A stretch of DNA of 64,000 nt from Prosopocoilus inquinatus (lineage: Eukaryota > Arthropoda > Insecta > Coleoptera > Lucanidae). The notes beneath the pieces were generated by a model that was not told the origin of the DNA, made no database searches, and saw only the letters and a program-made list of their open reading frames with translations. Numbering within the stretch: the first letter of the stretch is position 1; every line of letters begins with the position of its first letter. This document shows positions 60,692-64,000 of this stretch, one piece after another. Where the stretch lies: contig JAYKNF010000018.1 in assembly GCA_036172665.1 (NCBI GenBank), positions 1,302,001 through 1,366,000 on the forward strand, given 5' to 3'. A program made the translations under genes and the position numbers.

Positions 60692-63515
60692 GGATCGATT
60701 AGATACAGCACAGGAACAACGCTAATACGTGTTGTTTCGTTTAAAACTATTTCCAGTTCCTGCTGCGTCCCAAAACTTTGTATCTCACATCAGACTTACT
60801 GGAGTCCATCCAAACGTCAAATAACATGTTAGATAAGTAAGGATCGTTTAGATACATCACAGGAACAACGCTAATAGGTGTTGTTTCGTTCAAAACTATT
60901 TCCAGCTTCTGCTGCGTCCGAAATCTTTGTATCTCTCATCAGAGTTACTGGAGTCCGTCCAAACGTCAAATAACATGATAGATGAGTAAGGATCGTTTAG
61001 ATACATCACAGGAACATCGCTAATTCGTGTTGTTTCGTTTAAAACTATTTCCAGCTTCTGCTGCGTCCGAAAACGTCGTATCTCACATCAGAGTTACTGG
61101 AGTCCATCGAAACGTCAAATAACATGATAGAAAAGTAAGGATCGATTAGATACATCACAGGAACAACGCTAATACGTGTTGTTTCGTTCAAAACTATTTC
61201 CAGCTTCTGCTGCGTCCAAAAACTTTGTATCTCACATCAGAGTTACTGGAGTCCATCCAAACGTAAAATAACATGATAGATGAGTAAGGATCGATTAGAT
61301 ACATCACAGGAACATCGCTAATGCGTGTTGTTTCGTTTAAAACTATTTCCAGCTTCTGCTGCGTCCGAAAACGTCGTATCTCACATCAGAGTTACTGGAG
61401 CCCATCGAAACGTCAAATAACATGATAGGTAAGTAAGGATCGATTAGATACAGCACAGGAACAACGCTAAAACGTGTTGTTTCGTTTAAAACTATTTCCA
61501 GCTCCTGCTGCGTTCAAGAACTTTTTATCTCACATCAGACTTACTGGAGTCCATCCAAACGTCAAATAACATGTTAGATAAGTAAGGATCGTTTAGATAC
61601 ATCACAGGAACAACGCTAATACGTGTTGTTTCGTTCAAAACTATTTCCAGCTTCTGCTGCGTCCGATAACTTTGTATCTCACATCAGAGTTACTGGAGTC
61701 CGTCCAAACGTCAAATAACATGATAGATGAGTAAGGATCGATTAGATACATTACAGGAACAACGCTAATAGGTATTGTTTCGTTTAAAACTATTTCCAGC
61801 TGCTGCTGCGTCCGAAAACGTCGTATCTCACATTAGAGTAACTGGAGTCCATCGAAACGCCAAATAACATGATATATGAGTAAGGATCGATTAGATACAG
61901 CACAGGAACAACGCTAATACGTGTTGTTTCGTTTAAAACTATTTCCAGCTCCTGCTGCGTCCAAAAACTTTGTATCTCACATCAGACTTACTGGAGTTCA
62001 TCCAAACGCCAAATAACATGTTAGATAAGTAAGGATCGTTTAGATACATCACAGGAACAACGCTAATACGTGTTGTTTCGTTCAAAACTATTTCCAGCTT
62101 CTACTGCGTCCGAGAACTTTGTATCTCTCATCAGAGTTACTGGAGTCCGTCCAAACGTCAAATAACATGATAGATGAGTAAGGATCGATTAGGTACATCA
62201 CAGGAACAACGCTAATATTTGTTGTCTCGTTTCAAACTATTTCCAGCTGCTGCTGCGTCCGAAAATTTCGTATCTCACATTAGAGTTACTGGAGTCCATC
62301 GAAACGTCAAATAACATAGTAGCTAAGTAAGGATCGATTAGATATATCACAGGAACAACGCTAATACGTGTTGTTTCGTTCAAAACTATTTCCAGCTTCT
62401 GCTGCGTCCAAAAACTTTGTATCTCACATCAGAGTAACTGGAGTCCATCCAAACGTCAAATAACATGATAGATAAGTAAGGATCGATTAGATACATCACA
62501 GGAACAACGCCAATACGTGTTGTTTAGTTCAAAACTATTTCCAGCTTCTGCTGCGTCCGAGAACTTCGTATCTCACGTCAGGGTTACTGGAGTCCATCCA
62601 AACGTCAAATAACATGATAGATAAGTAAGGATCGATTAGATACATCACAGGAACAACGCTAATGCGTGTTGTTTCGTTTAAAATTATTTCCAGCTTCTGC
62701 TGCGTCCGAGAACTTCGTATCTCACTTCAGTTTTACTGGAGTCCATCCAAACGTCAAATAACATGATAGATAAGTAAGGATCGATTAGATACATCACAGG
62801 AACAACGCTAATGCGTGTTGTTTCGTTTAAAACTATTTCCAGCTTCTGCTGCGTCCGAAAATTTCGTTTCTCACATTAGAGTTACTGGAGTCCATCGAAA
62901 CGTCAAATAACTTGATAGATGAGTAAGGATCGATTAGATACATCACAGGAACAACGCTAATGCGTGTTGTTTCGTTTAAAACTATTTCCAGCTTCTGCTG
63001 CGTCCGAAAACGTCGTATCTCACATCAGAGTTACTGGAGTCCATCGAAACGTCAAATAACATGATGGATGAGTAAGGATCAATTAGATACATCACACGCT
63101 AATACGTGTTGTTTCGTTTAAAACTATTTCCAGCTTCTGCTGCGTCCGGGAACTTCGTATCTCACGTCAGGGTTACTGGAGTCCATCCAAACGTCAAATA
63201 ACATGATAGATAAGTAAGGATCTATTAGATACATCACAGGAACAACGCTAATGCGTGTTGCTTTGTTTAAAACTATTTCTAGCTTCAGCTGCGTCCGAGA
63301 ACTTCGTATCTCACATCTAAGTTACTGGAGTCCATCGTAACGCCAAATAACATGATAGATGAGTAAGGATCGATTAGATACATCACAGGAACAACGCTAA
63401 TGTGTGTTGTTTCGTTTAAAACTATTTCCAGCTTCTGCTGCGTCCGAGAACTTCGTATCTCACGTCAGGGTTACTGGAGTCCATTAAAACGTCAAATAAT
63501 ATGATAGATAAGTAA
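60692..63515. repeat. domain III higher-order repeat, copy 2 (19 monomers)
   Basis: Follows copy 1 marker by marker up to the monomer at 63218. It then goes straight to the AATGTGTG, CCATTAAAACG monomer (63367), without the four-monomer segment seen in copy 1. The next unit starts at 63516, giving 2,824 bp (19 x 149 minus 7). Confidence 0.83.
63076..63217. repeat. 142-bp monomer 424 (same 7-bp deletion)
   Basis: Copy of monomer 401 at an offset of 3,420 bp, including GATGGATG before the boundary and GGATCAATTAG after it. It anchors the 23-monomer period. Confidence 0.93.
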
Positions 63516-64000
63516 GTATCGATTAGATACAGCACAGGAACAACGCTAATACGTGTTGTTTCGTTTAAAACTATTTCCAGTTCCTGCTGCGTCCCAAAAC
63601 TTTGTATCTCACATCAGACTTACTGGAGTCCATCCAAACGTCAAATAACATGTTAGATAAGTAAGGATCGTTTAGATACATCACAGGAACAACGCTAATA
63701 GGTGTTGTTTCGTTCAAAACTATTTCCAGCTTCTGCTGCGTCCGAAATCTTTGTATCTCTCATCAGAGTTACTGGAGTCCATCCAAACGTCAAATAACAT
63801 GATAGATGAGTAAGGATCGATTAGATACATCACAGGAACAACGCTAATACGTGTTGTTTCGTTTAAAACTATTTCCAGCTTCTGCTGCGTCCGAAAACGT
63901 CGTATCTCACATCAGACTTACTGGAGTCCACCGAAACGTTAAATAACATGTTAGATAAGTAAGGATCGTTTAGATACATCACAGGAACAACGCTGATAGG
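63516..64000. repeat. domain III higher-order repeat, start of copy 3
   Basis: GATACAGCAC with AGTTCCTGC and CGTCCCAAAAC repeats the unit start at 60692. From 63665 it matches the region around 56839-57160 (AATAGGTG, CCACCGAAACG, CGCTGATAGG) instead of the start of copy 2. The window ends inside monomer 430 (38 bases present). Confidence 0.78.

Larger units (their letters stand above)
1..64000. repeat. 149-bp satellite array filling the window
   Basis: Head-to-tail monomers run from end to end with no interruption, inversion or unique DNA. Base 1 is defined here as the first G of GGATCG. Monomer 1 begins at 2 and monomer 430, a partial copy, begins at 63963. There are 429 complete units, and 418 of them fit a length of exactly 149 bp. 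The other 11 have small indels located at 15498, 18775, 20561, 29500, 38587, 42757, 44990, 55121, 56784, 59656 and 63076. Neighbouring monomers differ by scattered substitutions that recur as linked sets, which is the signature of higher-order repeat organisation. An array of this size with one orientation is typical of eukaryotic centromeric or heterochromatic satellite DNA. That location is inference, and I do not recognise the satellite family. Confidence 0.98.

Noticed and set aside
1..64000. CRISPR array
   Set aside because: The repeats abut directly, the whole 149-bp unit is conserved, and there are no unique spacers or cas genes.
1..64000. Transposable element or retroelement insertion
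   Set aside because: The monomer register is continuous, and all length changes are accounted for by small indels of 1-41 bp, so there is no room for an insertion.
1..64000. Telomeric or microsatellite DNA, or rRNA spacer repeats
   Set aside because: There is no short telomere-like motif and no rRNA sequence. The shortest true period is 149 bp apart from the two internal duplications.

Overview
The whole 64 kb window is one uninterrupted block of satellite DNA. I see no protein-coding gene, RNA gene, transposon or unique sequence. The unit is a 149-bp monomer with about 40% GC, always in the same orientation. With GGATCG as base 1 of the monomer, I count 429 complete monomers (2-63962), one base before them and a 38-base partial copy at the end. 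The count closes exactly: 429 x 149 plus the 11 length changes I located (three -1, four -2, two -7, one +24, one +41) equals the distance from the first to the last GGATCG. Such an array implies a eukaryotic, probably centromeric, pericentromeric or other heterochromatic block. The species cannot be named from this sequence. CpG is not depleted in the monomer (8 seen, about 6 expected from base composition), which argues against long-term heavy CpG methylation.

Domain I (1 to about 48.56 kb) is strongly homogenised. Its monomers fall into recognisable variants that recur in a fixed order. I name four modules: A (11-12 monomers), B (26), C (6) and D (7). B-C-D-A makes a 50-monomer, 7,447-bp higher-order cycle, seen complete at 39777-47223. 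A fifth module, X, resembles the diverged flank. The rest of the domain is a mosaic of truncated and duplicated cycles. The main events are a 20-monomer tandem duplication (about 5962-8941 and 8942-11921), a 5-monomer duplication (12816-14305), a 28-monomer duplication (junction near 30360), a 61-monomer-offset duplication that carries the 28-monomer one inside it (23689-32477 and 32776-41564), and a 164-monomer-offset repeat (about 19.57-24.08 kb and 44.0-48.5 kb).

Domain II (about 48.56-56.97 kb) is more diverged, with short 2-, 15- and 18-monomer periodicities and the odd-length monomers. Domain III (about 57-64 kb) has its own 23-monomer (3,420-bp) higher-order repeat and a 19-monomer variant of it.

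Inside the monomer the notable features are a dyad around AACAAC...GTTGTT (bases 24-45), an overlapping partial match to the mammalian CENP-B box (44-60), a second partial match on the opposite strand in some variants (107-123), and two small palindromes. These could matter for centromere function, but that is inference. The sequence directly shows only the repeat architecture and its recombination history.
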